DNA of 64,000 nt from contig NZ_FMZX01000005.1 of assembly GCF_900101615.1 (NCBI RefSeq), positions 186,001-250,000 on the forward strand, read 5' to 3'. Source of the DNA: Belnapia rosea. GTDB lineage: Bacteria; Pseudomonadota; Alphaproteobacteria; Acetobacterales; Acetobacteraceae. The position numbers were made by a program, and so were the translations under genes. Under the pieces are notes generated by a model. The model had not been told where the DNA came from, searched no databases, and saw only the letters and a program-made list of their open reading frames with translations. Positions 32,318 through 41,086 of this stretch are shown piece after piece (position 1 is the first letter of the stretch; every line of letters starts with the position of its first letter).

Positions 32318-33379
32318 ATGGCCATGGCGCGGCGCAATCTCACCATCGCCGCCGCACTGCTGCTTCCCCTGGCGCTGAACCCGGCGTCGGCGGAGGAAAC
32401 CAGCCCCATCCATTTGCGGATCGCCGGCGGCCTCGGCGGCGTCATCCAGTACACCCAGTACGAGGCGCCGTTCTGGACGGAGGAGGTGCCGCGCCTGACT
32501 GAAGGGCGGGTCCGCGCCGAGATCGCGCCATTCGACCAGAGCGGCATCCGCGGCACCGAGATGCTGTCCTTCATGCGGCTTGGCGTGGTGCCCTTCGGCA
32601 CCTTGACCCTCGCCGTGGCCGCGGGCGACGAGCCCGAGATGGGCGCGATGGACCTGCCGGCGCTCAACCCCAATATCAACGTGCTGCAGCAGTCGGTGAC
32701 GCTGCTGCGCCCACGCCTCGAGGAACTCCTGCGCGACCGCTACAATGTGCAGCTTCTCGCGGTCTACACCTACCCTGCCCAGGTGATGTTCTGCCGCGAC
32801 CCCTTCACCAGCCTCGACGACCTGTCAGGGCGGCGCATCCGCACCTCATCCGTCGGCCAAAGCGAGTTGATGCAGGCTCTCGGGGCAATCCCCGTCGTCA
32901 TCTCCTTCAGCGGGATCGTCAAGGCGATCAATGACCGGGTGGTGGAATGCGCCATTACCGGGAGCATGTCAGGCAATTCCATCGGCCTGCAGGCGGTGAC
33001 CTCCACGGTGTCGCGTCAGGCCATCAGCTGGGGCATCTCCTTCTTCGGTGCCAACATGGCCGCCTGGCGGGCCTTGCCGCCCGAGATACGGTCGCAGCTG
33101 CAAGCCGGCCTGCAGAAGCTCGAGAGCCGAATCTGGCAGGTGGCCCAGCAGCAGACGGAGAATGGCTTCGCCTGCAATGCTGGCCTTCCCAGCTGCACCG
33201 ATGGCACGCCGGGCCGGATGGTCGTGCTGGATGATTCGGTGCGTGACCAGCGGCGACGGGATGCGCTGCTGCGCGACACCGTCCTGCCGAAATGGATCCA
33301 GCGCTGCGGCAGCGAATGCGCCGAGGTCTGGAACCGCTATGTCGCCCCGACCCGGGGCATCGTGGCCCGCGCGGATTGA
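32318..33379 (+). CDS. TRAP transporter substrate-binding protein (DctP-like), orphan
   Basis: About 353 residues with a signal peptide (RNLTIAAALLLPLALNPASA). Family features include LRIAGGLGGVIQYTQYEAPFW, a PFGTLTLAVAAGDEP segment, and the DDLSGRRIRTSSVGQSELMQ with VVISFSGIVKAINDRVVEC blocks typical of DctP. TRAP receptors bind organic acids in the periplasm and deliver them to DctQM membrane subunits; none are encoded nearby. I chose ATG 32318; ATG 32324 and longer starts are open, and no clear ribosome binding site decides it. Confidence 0.85.
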   Translation: MAMARRNLTIAAALLLPLALNPASAEETSPIHLRIAGGLGGVIQYTQYEAPFWTEEVPRLTEGRVRAEIAPFDQSGIRGTEMLSFMRLGVVPFGTLTLAVAAGDEPEMGAMDLPALNPNINVLQQSVTLLRPRLEELLRDRYNVQLLAVYTYPAQVMFCRDPFTSLDDLSGRRIRTSSVGQSELMQALGAIPVVISFSGIVKAINDRVVECAITGSMSGNSIGLQAVTSTVSRQAISWGISFFGANMAAWRALPPEIRSQLQAGLQKLESRIWQVAQQQTENGFACNAGLPSCTDGTPGRMVVLDDSVRDQRRRDALLRDTVLPKWIQRCGSECAEVWNRYVAPTRGIVARAD

Positions 33380-33434
33380 GGCCGGGCCCGCGCTGCGAGG
33401 CGAGGGCCAGGCCATTGCCGATGGATGCCGCCGG

Positions 33435-33896
33435 CTACCGCGTCGAGGCGGCGGCCTGCGCGTCGCCGCCCCCGGCATTCGCCGGTACGGCAATCGGCTT
33501 GACCTCGACCGGCGCGGTACCATCCTGCTTCATGCCGAGGCGCTCCGCAGTGCGCGGGCTGACATCAATGACCCGGCCGCGCACATAGGGCCCACGGTCC
33601 CGGATCACGACGCGCTCGGCCCGGCCGGTGCGCAGATTCTTCACCTCCGCCACGGTCCCGAGCGGCAGGCTGCGATGCGCCGCGGTGTTGGAGGCCGGGT
33701 CGAAACGCTCGCCGCTGGCGGTGCGGCGCCCCTCGAATTGCGGGCCGTAATAGGAGGCCTCGCCCTGCTGTGCCGGACCAGCAGCCGCTGGTGGTTCCGG
33801 CGGGGGCGGGGGTGCCGCGGGTGTCGAGCAGGCCGACAGGCCGGCGAGCAGCAACACCACAAGCCCCGACGAACCAAGGCGCGTTCCGATCTGCAT
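33435..33896 (-). CDS. RlpA-like septal ring lipoprotein
   Basis: A 153-residue lipoprotein: signal peptide with lipobox LSAC, a proline-rich linker, then an RlpA double-psi beta-barrel domain (GEASYYGPQFEGRRTASGE, LPLGTVAEVKNLRTGR, VVIRDRGPYVRGRVIDVS and the end AERLGM). RlpA proteins act at the septum, and some cleave peptidoglycan strands lacking stem peptides. The SPOR domain found in longer relatives is missing. The YYG...H and RDRGPY catalytic-like residues are retained. It is convergent with the TRAP receptor gene. Confidence 0.9.
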   Translation of the reverse strand: MQIGTRLGSSGLVVLLLAGLSACSTPAAPPPPPEPPAAAGPAQQGEASYYGPQFEGRRTASGERFDPASNTAAHRSLPLGTVAEVKNLRTGRAERVVIRDRGPYVRGRVIDVSPRTAERLGMKQDGTAPVEVKPIAVPANAGGGDAQAAASTR

Positions 33897-34192
33897 GGCT
33901 GTAGGTCTCCGGGATCACATGGACCTCGCCCCTACGCGCGCGCACCATTGCGGTTTGCGTCCGAGCGGCGATGGACCGGCAGCCTCTCGCGCTCGTGCAG
34001 GATGGGCATACCAGGAGGCGAAGGACGCCGGGGCGCCTCCACTGCGGAAGGCGCTTTCCGGTCCCGGCAGCGTGTGCAGACCTCGGCACGGGGCCCGGCC
34101 CCTTGCCGGCCTGCGAAACGGCCGCCACCTCCAGGGCGCCAGCGCCGGGCGCTCGATACCGAGCAGCCAGCCCCTCTGCCAGGATGTCACCC

Positions 34193-34552
34193 ATGAAGCT
34201 GCCGGGACCCGACCACCCCATCACCATCACCCCCACGCCAGGGCGCGTGCGCGTGACCCTCGGCGGCCAGGTGGTGGCGGAAACGACGCGGGCACTGACC
34301 CTGAAGGAGGCCAGCTACCCCGCCGTGCAGTACATCCCGCGCGAGGATGCGGCGATGGCACTGCTCGAGGCCACGCCGCGCAGCACCCATTGCCCCTATA
34401 AGGGCGATGCCAGCTATTACAGCATCGCCGCCGGCGGCAAGCGCGCCGAGAACGCGGTCTGGAGCTACGAGGCACCCTACCCGGCCATGGCGGCGATCCA
34501 GGGCCACCTCGCCTTCTACCCCGACCGGGTTGATGCGATCGAGATCGGCTGA
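34193..34552 (+). CDS. DUF427 domain protein
   Basis: A 119-residue protein matching DUF427: PGRVRVTLGGQVVAETTRAL, YPAVQYIPREDAAM, STHCPYKGDASYYSI and ENAVWSYEAPYPAM with AFYPDRVDAIE. The fold is a small beta barrel; the function is not established. I chose ATG 34193 (MKLPGPDHP), eight bases after AGGA; ATG 34184 is also in frame. The roughly 300 bp between rlpA and this gene show no separate gene. Confidence 0.85.
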   Translation: MKLPGPDHPITITPTPGRVRVTLGGQVVAETTRALTLKEASYPAVQYIPREDAAMALLEATPRSTHCPYKGDASYYSIAAGGKRAENAVWSYEAPYPAMAAIQGHLAFYPDRVDAIEIG

Positions 34553-34666
34553 CGAGCGACGAAGCGACCAATCGTGATGGGCCGGGGCCATACCAAGGCC
34601 CCGGGACGATGCCAAGCTCCGGCCGCATCGGCTCCACCGATCCAGTCGGGAGCTGCGGGAGGGTGC

Positions 34667-35257
34667 ATGGCGCGATCGCTGCTTGTCTTTTACGGCTCCT
34701 ACCGGTCGGACCGCACCGGAATCCGCCTTGCACGCTACCTGACCGCCGGCTTCACCGCCCGTGGGGACGCGGCGGAACTGATCGACGCACGCGAGATCGG
34801 CCTGCCGATCCTCGACCGGATGTACAAGGAATACCCGGCCGGGCAGGCGCCCGAGGCCCTTGAAACCCTGGCCGGCAAGATCCGCCGCGCGGATGGCTTC
34901 GTCTTCGTCACCGGCGAGTACAATTGGGGCGTGCAGCCCGGGCTGAAGAACCTCACCGACCACTTCCTGGAGGAGTGGTTCTGGCGACCGGCTGCCATCG
35001 CCAGCTATTCGGCCGGCCGCCTGGCCGGGGCGCGGGCGGGCCTGCAATGGCACGGCATCCTGTCGGAGATGGGCATGGTGGTGATCTCGAGCACGGTGAT
35101 GGTCGGCCCCATCACCACCGCCCTGGACGAGGCAGGAATGCCTACGGGTGATGGCGGCGCCGCACTCGGCCGCGCCTTCCCACGCTTCGCCCAGGACCTC
35201 GAATGGTGGGCCGATGCGGCCCGGCAGCAGCGGGAGCGCCAGGCGCCCCCCTACTGA
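34667..35257 (+). CDS. NADPH-dependent FMN reductase family protein
   Basis: A 196-residue flavodoxin-fold reductase. The phosphate-binding loop is FYGSYRSDRTGIRLA, the flavin ring contact is FVTGEYNWGVQPGLKNLTDH, a variant of the classic P-E-Y-N segment, and a late GILSEMGMVVIS strand closes the fold. These enzymes reduce FMN, quinones or azo compounds with NAD(P)H. GGGAGGG precedes the ATG. It converges with the quinone-oxidoreductase-like gene on the other strand. Confidence 0.88.
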   Translation: MARSLLVFYGSYRSDRTGIRLARYLTAGFTARGDAAELIDAREIGLPILDRMYKEYPAGQAPEALETLAGKIRRADGFVFVTGEYNWGVQPGLKNLTDHFLEEWFWRPAAIASYSAGRLAGARAGLQWHGILSEMGMVVISSTVMVGPITTALDEAGMPTGDGGAALGRAFPRFAQDLEWWADAARQQRERQAPPY

Positions 35258-35272
35258 CGGGCCGCTCCAGCT

Positions 35273-36301
35273 TCAGGCGGCCGGCTTCGTCCAGCCCTCC
35301 AGCACGATCTTGCCGCGCGCCTTGCCGGATTCGACCGCCGCATGCGCCCGCCGCAGATTGGCCGCGTCGATGACGCCGAAATGCTCGGCCAGGGTGGTGC
35401 GCAGCTCGCCGGTATCCAGCATGCGGCTGACTTCGGCGAGCAGCCGGTGCTGCTCCTCCATGTCGGGCGTCTTGTGCATCGGCCGGGCGAACATGAACTC
35501 CCAGTGCAGCGACGCCGTCTTGCCCTTCAGCATGCGGATATCGGGTGGGTTGGCCGGGTCGTCGATCAGGCAGACGGCGCCCTGCGGCGCGACAATCTCG
35601 CAGATCGCGGCCCAGTGCGTCTCGGTGTGGGTGGTGACGAAGACATAGCGCACCGGCACGTCCGTCGCGCGGGCCTGGGCCACCAGGTCGCCGGCATGGT
35701 CGAGGACGTCATGCGCGCCCATGCTGCGCACCCAGTCCATCGTCTCCGGCCGGCTCGCCGTGGCGATGACGCGCAGCCCTGTCAGCCGCCGCGCCAGCTG
35801 CACCGCGATGGAGCCGACGCCGCCAGCGCCGCCGATGATCAGCACCGCCTCCTCCCGCGGCGCCGTGTCCTGCGGGATGCGCAGCCGGTCGAACAGCGCT
35901 TCCCAGGCGGTGATGGCGGTCAGCGGCACGGCGGCCGCCTCGGCGAAGGAGAGGCGCACAGGCTTCGGCCCGACGATCCGCTCATCCACCAGATGCAACT
36001 CGGAATTCGTCCCCGGCCGGGTGATGTCGCCGGCATAGAAGACCGTGTCGCCCGGCTTGAAGAACCGAACCTCGGGCCCGACCGCGCTCACCACGCCGGC
36101 GGCATCGTAGCCCAGCACCTTCGGCGTACCACCGGGGTCGGCGCGCATCCGCACCTTGGTGTCGACGGGATTCACCGAGACGGCCTGTACCTCGACCAGC
36201 AGGTCGCGCCCGGTCGGGGCCGCGGGCTGAGGCAAGGTGACGTCCTGCAGCGCCTCCGCCTCGGTGATTGGCCGGCTTTGCGTATAGGCAACGGCTTTCA
36301 T
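35273..36301 (-). CDS. Zinc-type alcohol dehydrogenase-like / quinone oxidoreductase (MDR family)
   Basis: A 342-residue medium-chain dehydrogenase/reductase. N-terminal VQAVSVNPVDTKVRMRA, GYDAAGVVSAVGPEVRFFKPGD and the NADP fold VLIIGGAGGVGSIAVQLARR are typical of the zinc-independent quinone-oxidoreductase branch (QOR2/YhdH-like). The cysteine zinc ligands of alcohol dehydrogenases are absent. I chose ATG 36301 after AGGAGCC; the longer open frame upstream is antisense to the LysR gene. It is divergent from that LysR gene, which may have controlled it. Confidence 0.88.
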   Translation of the reverse strand: MKAVAYTQSRPITEAEALQDVTLPQPAAPTGRDLLVEVQAVSVNPVDTKVRMRADPGGTPKVLGYDAAGVVSAVGPEVRFFKPGDTVFYAGDITRPGTNSELHLVDERIVGPKPVRLSFAEAAAVPLTAITAWEALFDRLRIPQDTAPREEAVLIIGGAGGVGSIAVQLARRLTGLRVIATASRPETMDWVRSMGAHDVLDHAGDLVAQARATDVPVRYVFVTTHTETHWAAICEIVAPQGAVCLIDDPANPPDIRMLKGKTASLHWEFMFARPMHKTPDMEEQHRLLAEVSRMLDTGELRTTLAEHFGVIDAANLRRAHAAVESGKARGKIVLEGWTKPAA

Positions 36302-36397
36302 GGAGATGGCTCCTGGGGTTGGGACTGGTTCTGCCGCAGAGATGCGGTCAGCGGGTAGGATTGAAAATCCCCCATTCTGGCGAAACACTTTCAATGC

Positions 36398-37117
36398 ATG
36401 ATCAGCAATCCACTCTTCGACCTGCTCGACCTGCGCCTGATCCAACGCATCGCCCGGGCGGGCAGCCTCTCCGCGGCGGGGGCGGCGCTGGGGCTGACAC
36501 CGGCCGCGGCCAGCCGGCGCCTCGCGGTGCTGGAGCGAAGGCTCGGTCTCCCGCTCTTCGCCCGGACGACACGGCGGCTGCGGCCCACGGCGGAGGGCGA
36601 GGCCTTCCTGCCGCATGTCGAGCGCATCCTGGCCGCGACGGCGGAGGCCGAGGCGGCGCTGCCGGGCGGCACCGGGGCGCTGAGCGGCACGCTCCGCTTC
36701 ACCGCCCCCGCCACCTTCGGCCGCAAGGTGCTGGCCCCGATGCTGTCCGGCCTCCTTGCCGCCCATCCGGGGCTGCGGCTGGACCTGCTGCTGACCGACA
36801 CCCTGCTCGATCTGGTGGCGACCGGCCGGGATGCCGCCGTGCGCATCCGCCCCACGCCGCGCATGCTGAGCAACAGCAACGAGGCCTTGCGCGAGGCTTG
36901 CCTGGCCGGGCTCGGCATCGGCCTGCATTCGACCTGGGATGTCGGCGAGCACCTGCGCCGCGGCGAGCTGGTGGCGCTGCCACCGACGCTCGGCGTGCCG
37001 GAGCAGCTCGGCATCTGGCTGGTCTTCCCCGGCGGCATCGCAGCCCCGGCCCGCATCCGCGTGCTGACGGAGCACCTGGTGCAGGCCTTCGGCCCCATCC
37101 CGCCCTGGGAGCGGTGA
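36398..37117 (+). CDS. LysR family regulator with an internal deletion
   Basis: Only 239 residues against about 300 for the family. The helix-turn-helix is intact (IQRIARAGSLSAAGAALGL to AASRRLAVLERRLGLPLF). The effector domain begins normally (LRFTAPATFGRKVLAPML to GRDAAVRI) but jumps to RPTPRMLSNSNEALREACLA, where the typical R-L-x-S-N-N-G-E-x-L-R-E-A-x-L-A-G-L-G-I segment resumes. Roughly 60 residues in the middle are missing in frame. DNA binding may survive while effector sensing is probably lost. It is divergent from the MDR gene with 96 bp between. Confidence 0.8.
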   Translation: MISNPLFDLLDLRLIQRIARAGSLSAAGAALGLTPAAASRRLAVLERRLGLPLFARTTRRLRPTAEGEAFLPHVERILAATAEAEAALPGGTGALSGTLRFTAPATFGRKVLAPMLSGLLAAHPGLRLDLLLTDTLLDLVATGRDAAVRIRPTPRMLSNSNEALREACLAGLGIGLHSTWDVGEHLRRGELVALPPTLGVPEQLGIWLVFPGGIAAPARIRVLTEHLVQAFGPIPPWER

Positions 37118-37127
37118 GGCGATGCCG

Positions 37128-37402
37128 TCAGGCGGCTTCCAGCGCCAGGGCAATGCCCTGCCCGCCACCGATGCACAGCGTCACCATGCCGCGCCGCAGC
37201 CCGTCCCGGCGCATGGCATGCAGCACTGCTTGCCGGCCTGGATGACGCTGCCGATCGCCTCGGGGGCGAGGCCGGCGCGCGCCAGAGTCTCGTGCACCAC
37301 GGTGGCGCCGAGCTCCGCGGCGGGCACGCCCTTGAGCGTGCCGCCATAGGCCCCGATCGCAGTGCGGACAGGATGGCAAAGGAGGATGTCGGCGTTGCGC
37401 AT
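37128..37402 (-). pseudogene. Acetyl-CoA acetyltransferase (thiolase) remnant
   Basis: The N-terminal part, ADILLCHPVRTAIGAYGGTL to AGLAPEAIGSVIQAG, is a normal thiolase start at ATG 37402. It then joins, in another frame, the last part of a thiolase: VLHAMRRDGLRRGMVTLCIG followed by GGQGIALALEAA and stop. About three quarters of the gene, including the first catalytic Cys and the catalytic His, is missing; only the late C-x-G-G-G loop remains. It cannot be active. It follows another damaged gene and overlaps nothing else. Confidence 0.8.
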
Positions 37403-37432
37403 GGCGATGTCCTGCACGGGAAAAGCGGGCTT

Positions 37433-37557
37433 TCAGGGCCCGCCGAGGTGATCCGCCTTGCGCAGCGCGGCGCCGTTCTGGCGCAGGATGTCGCAGGCGG
37501 TAGCGGCGTGAGGAAGTTCGGCAAGCCGATCTGCAGCAGGCAGTCCTGCGCGCTCAT
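37433..37557 (-). pseudogene. Unrecognised gene remnant downstream of the SDR gene
   Basis: A start ATG (37557) overlaps the SDR stop as ATGA, implying a formerly coupled gene. It reads MSAQDCLLQIGLPNFLTP, then the frame breaks. A second frame, TACDILRQNGAALRKADHLG followed by GP and stop at 37433, looks like the gene's C-terminus. The two pieces together are only about 40 codons, so most of the gene is gone. I do not recognise the family. Confidence 0.45.
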
Positions 37558-38378
37558 GCGCCCGCCTCCAGCGCCAACTCGCCGCGCAGGTACCGCTCGG
37601 CCGGGTGGTTGCGCGACAGGTTGGGGCCGAGGGCGAGGCGGGCGGCATCGGCCCGCTCCCAATCCGCCGCATCGGGCAGCGAGGGGATGGTGACGAGCTC
37701 GCCCTGGTCGAGGCCGGCAAGGGCGGCGCCCACCATATCCTCCACCTCCATGACCATCTCCGGCGGCAGGTTGGCGACATCCACCCCGGCGAGCTCCCAG
37801 ATGGCGGTGCGCGTCGCACCCGGCAGCACGGCCTGCACGCGCACGCCGGTGCCGCGCAGCTCGGCATCGAGCCCCTGCGACAGGGTCAGCACGAAGGATT
37901 TGGTGGCGGAGTAGACAGGGTTGAAGCGCTCCGGCGCGAGGGCGAGGACAGAGGCGATGTTGATCAAGGTCCCCGCGTTGCGCGCCTTGAAAGCGGTCGT
38001 GGCGGCGCCCGCGAGGCGCATGGCGGCAACGACGTTCAGCTGCACCATGGCCTCCAGCCGGTCGATATCGGCGTCCAGCATCGGCCCGGCCACGGCGACG
38101 CCGGCATTGTTCACCAGCATGGTGATGCCGGCATCCTCGCGCAGCCGCGTCTCGACGCGTCGTAGGTCGGCCTGCTGCAGCAGGTCGGCCGCCAGGGTCT
38201 CGGCCTTACGCCCGGTCTCCTGCGCCAGCCGCCCCGCCAGCTCCTCCAGCCGTCCCACGTTGCGGGCGACGAGGAGGAGGTCGTGGCCGCGTCTCGCCAG
38301 GCGCTCCGCATAGACTGCGCCGATGCCGGAGGAGGCGCCGGTGACGAGGGCGGTACCGGCAGCGATGGAGGAAGCCAT
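37554..38378 (-). CDS. Short-chain dehydrogenase/reductase
   Basis: A 274-residue classical SDR. Cofactor site TALVTGASSGIGAVYAERLA, MLVNNAGVAVAGPML (the N-N-A-G motif), the catalytic Ser in INIASVLALAP, the Tyr/Lys pair in YSATKSFVLTLSQGL and the LPGATRT segment are all present. It resembles the branch annotated as DltE/YqjQ-like oxidoreductases; the substrate is unknown. Start ATG 38378. It is probably in an operon with the upstream ketopantoate-reductase-like gene, 26 bp apart. Confidence 0.88.
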   Translation of the reverse strand: MASSIAAGTALVTGASSGIGAVYAERLARRGHDLLLVARNVGRLEELAGRLAQETGRKAETLAADLLQQADLRRVETRLREDAGITMLVNNAGVAVAGPMLDADIDRLEAMVQLNVVAAMRLAGAATTAFKARNAGTLINIASVLALAPERFNPVYSATKSFVLTLSQGLDAELRGTGVRVQAVLPGATRTAIWELAGVDVANLPPEMVMEVEDMVGAALAGLDQGELVTIPSLPDAADWERADAARLALGPNLSRNHPAERYLRGELALEAGA

Positions 38379-38404
38379 GGGATGTCTCCGTGGAGGTCGA
38401 CAGG

Positions 38405-39334
38405 TCAGGATGTCGCAGCGGCGCGGGCACCGTGGACCTGCAACTGGCAATGCGCCGCGCTCAGCAGGGGCAGGGCGAGGCCGTAGGCGGCGCCGCGATG
38501 GATGAGGTCGCCAAGGATGGCCTCCGCCTCCAGCCGCGCCGCGCCCTGCTCGATGTCGCGCATCATGGAGGCGGCCCAGCGCGAGGCAGGGTCGGTGAGC
38601 TGCCGCCGCGTCTGCCCGGCCGAGGCGGGGCGTGGCGCATGGCCGGCGGCGGCTGCGACCGCCGTGCATTCGGCCATCATCGCCTCGGCGATCCGCCCGC
38701 CTGCCTCGGTCGCCATGATCTCGCCCACCGTGCCGCGCATGAGGCAGGTCAGCGCCGCCCCGGCCGCCAGCATGCACCACTTCTCCCAGAGCTCCTGGAG
38801 GATCGCCCCTGAACTCCGCGCATTGACCGTGGTGCGGGCGAACAGATCGGACAGCGCCTCGACCTGCCACGGCGTGCCGCCGGTGCGAGCGCCGAGGATG
38901 AGGAGGTCGCCCGGGCTGAAATGCCGGATCGTGCCGTCGGGGGCGAGGCTCGCGGCGATGTAGCAGGCGCCGCCAAGCACGCGCTCCGCACCGAAGCGGG
39001 CATCGAGCGCATCGAAATGGGCGAGGCCGTTGAGCAGCGGCAGCACCACCGTCCCTGGCCCGACCGCCGGGGCGATGGCCTCGATCGCGCCATCCAGGTC
39101 GTAAGCCTTGCAGGTCAGCAGGACGAGGTCGAAAGGCGCGGCGACCCCGCCGGCCAGAAGGGTGGCGGCCGGGCGGCGGCTCTCCTCGCCGCGGCTCACC
39201 ACCACCAACCCGTCCCGCGCCAGTTGCGCCGCGCAGCGCTCCCGCACCAGGAACTGCACCTCGCCACCCGCTCCGGCCAGGTGAGAGCCGTAGTAGCCAC
39301 CGATGGCGCCGGCACCGAGGACGAGGATGCGCAT
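38405..39334 (-). CDS. Ketopantoate reductase family protein
   Basis: A 309-residue ApbA/PanE-family NADPH-dependent reductase: ILVLGAGAIGGYYGSHLA (Rossmann loop), LLTCKAYDLDGAIEAIAP (the catalytic Lys segment), LPLLNGLAHFDALDARFG, and the C-terminal helical domain with ILQELWEKWCMLAAGAALT and ASMMRDIEQGAARLEAEAIL. Several such paralogues exist per genome, and not all make pantoate. Start ATG 39334. It is divergent from the TetR gene, which may repress it and the SDR. Confidence 0.87.
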   Translation of the reverse strand: MRILVLGAGAIGGYYGSHLAGAGGEVQFLVRERCAAQLARDGLVVVSRGEESRRPAATLLAGGVAAPFDLVLLTCKAYDLDGAIEAIAPAVGPGTVVLPLLNGLAHFDALDARFGAERVLGGACYIAASLAPDGTIRHFSPGDLLILGARTGGTPWQVEALSDLFARTTVNARSSGAILQELWEKWCMLAAGAALTCLMRGTVGEIMATEAGGRIAEAMMAECTAVAAAAGHAPRPASAGQTRRQLTDPASRWAASMMRDIEQGAARLEAEAILGDLIHRGAAYGLALPLLSAAHCQLQVHGARAAATS

Positions 39335-39453
39335 GCTGCGAGGCCTTCCGTCGAAGGGGCGGCACTTTGATGACGACCGCCATGTTTGACTTAGGTTGCG
39401 CACGCCATTAAACCTGTCAAGCGGCAATCGGCATCGTGCCAAGGAGGGATGAG

Positions 39454-40029
39454 GTGCGGGTTTCGAAGGAGAAGGCCGCGGAGAACCGGGCCCGGATCCT
39501 CACCGAGGCCGCCCGGCTTTTCCGCGAACGGGGATTGTCAGGGGTGGGGGTCGATGCGCTCACCGAGGCGGCGGGGCTGACCCATGGCAGCCTCTACAGC
39601 CAGTTCGGCTCGAAGGAGCGGCTGGCGGCGGAGGCGCTGGAACATGCCCTCGCCCGCAGCGCCCTGACGCGCCGGCCGGAGGGCGATGGCGGGCAGACCA
39701 TCGCCGAGCTGATCGAGCGCTACCTCTCGGCATCGCATCGCGACGGGCCCGGCCAGGGCTGCGCCATGGCTGCGCTCGGCTGCGAGCTGCCGCGCCAGGC
39801 GCCGGCACTGCGCCGCGTCTTCACCACGGCTCTGCGGGACCGGGTGGCCCGGCTGGCCAGGCTGCTGCCGGGCCATGGCAAGGCGCCGCCGGAGGATAGG
39901 GCGCTGGCCCTGCTGTCCAGCCTCGTCGGGGCTCTCATCCTGGCCCGGGCGGTGGAGGATGAGGCCCTGTCCGACCAGATCCTCTCCGCCACCCGGGAGA
40001 GCCTGCTCGACCGCTCCGCCGCGGAGTGA
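39454..40029 (+). CDS. TetR family transcriptional regulator
   Basis: A 191-residue repressor: helix-turn-helix in RARILTEAARLFRERGLSG with VGVDALTEAAGLTHGSLYSQ, then FGSKERLAAEAL, and an effector domain resembling TetR_C proteins with GPGQGCAMAALGCELPRQ. I start at GTG 39454, six bases after AAGGAGG; GTG 39436 is in frame but has no such site. It is divergent from the ketopantoate-reductase-like/SDR operon with a 119-bp gap, the expected place for its operator. Confidence 0.88.
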   Translation: MRVSKEKAAENRARILTEAARLFRERGLSGVGVDALTEAAGLTHGSLYSQFGSKERLAAEALEHALARSALTRRPEGDGGQTIAELIERYLSASHRDGPGQGCAMAALGCELPRQAPALRRVFTTALRDRVARLARLLPGHGKAPPEDRALALLSSLVGALILARAVEDEALSDQILSATRESLLDRSAAE

Positions 40030-40039
40030 CGGCGGCGGG

Positions 40040-41026
40040 TCAGTCCGCGTACTGGCCGGTAGCCTCGATGATAGGCCGCCAGCGGGCGACTTCCTCGGCC
40101 AGGAAGCGGCGATGGAAGGCCGGCGTGGCGCGCTCCTCCGCCGCAGGGGCAGTGACCAGCTCGGCGAAGCGCTGGCGCAGCCGCTCCTCCTGCAGCGCGG
40201 CGCGGATGGCGACGGCGAGACGCTCCTGCACCTCCGCCGGCGTGGCGCGCGGCGCGTAGAGGCCGTGCCAGGTGCTCATCGCCAGCCCGGGCTGACCTGC
40301 CTCGGCCGTGGTCGGCAGCTCAAGGCCGGGCACCCGCTCCGGCAAGGTCACGGCATAGCCCTTGATCCGCCCGTCGCGCAGGAAGGGCGCGGTGTTGGTC
40401 GCCTGGTCGCAGAAGACGTCGATGCGCCCGCCCATGAGGTCGGTGATCGCTGGCGCGCTGCCACGGAACACCACCCCCGTCAGGGCGGTGCCGGCTGCGT
40501 GCTGCAGCAGCATGCCGCAGAGATGGTTGGCGCCGCCGAGGCCGGAATGGGCGAGGTTCAGCTTGTCGCCCTGCTTGCGGATCTCGCCGATGAAGCCGGC
40601 GAAGTCGCTGGCCGGAAAGTCGGGCCGCGCCACCAGCGTCATCGCCGCGTCGGAGACGAGGCCGAGCGGCGCGAAGCTGTCCACCACGTTGTAGGGCAGG
40701 CGACGGTAGAGCGTCGCGCTGCTGGCATGGCCGACATGGTGCATCAGCAAGGTGTAGCCGTCGCCCCGGGCCTGGGCCACGCGTGCGGCCGCGATGGTGC
40801 CGCCCGCGCCGGTGACGTTCTCGACGACGACAGGCTGGCCGAGATGGCGCGACATGCCCTCCGCCACGAGGCGGGAGATGACATCCGTTGGCCCGCCGGC
40901 CGCGAAGGGCACGATGATGGTCACCGGCCGGTTCGGGAATTCGGCCTGTGCCTGGGCGGCGGACGACCAGAGGGCCGGCGCCGCCAGGGTGAGCGGCAAG
41001 GCCGCGAGCAGCCTGCGTCGGTTCAT
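40040..41026 (-). CDS. Bug-type tripartite tricarboxylate transporter receptor
   Basis: A 328-residue periplasmic binding protein with a signal peptide (RRRLLAALPLTLAAPALWSS). TctC/Bug blocks are FPNRPVTIIVPFAAGGPTD, VVVENVTGAGGTIAAARVA, and ITDLMGGRIDVFCDQATNT. Such receptors bind carboxylic acids for TctAB membrane partners, which are not encoded here. Bug genes without partners are typical of some betaproteobacteria and Acetobacteraceae. It is 60 bp downstream of the tartrate-dehydrogenase-like gene on the same strand, so its ligand may feed that enzyme. Confidence 0.9.
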   Translation of the reverse strand: MNRRRLLAALPLTLAAPALWSSAAQAQAEFPNRPVTIIVPFAAGGPTDVISRLVAEGMSRHLGQPVVVENVTGAGGTIAAARVAQARGDGYTLLMHHVGHASSATLYRRLPYNVVDSFAPLGLVSDAAMTLVARPDFPASDFAGFIGEIRKQGDKLNLAHSGLGGANHLCGMLLQHAAGTALTGVVFRGSAPAITDLMGGRIDVFCDQATNTAPFLRDGRIKGYAVTLPERVPGLELPTTAEAGQPGLAMSTWHGLYAPRATPAEVQERLAVAIRAALQEERLRQRFAELVTAPAAEERATPAFHRRFLAEEVARWRPIIEATGQYAD

Positions 41027-41086
41027 GCTTGATCCTCCCTCCGGGTGATGGCCGTCATGCCGCGACCTTGGATGCGGCGTGACGCC

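Noticed and set aside
37554-39383. A 609-codon fusion of the SDR with upstream sequence
   Set aside because: The upstream half is antisense-like, arginine/proline-rich text in the shadow of the ketopantoate-reductase-like gene; the SDR starts cleanly at 38378.
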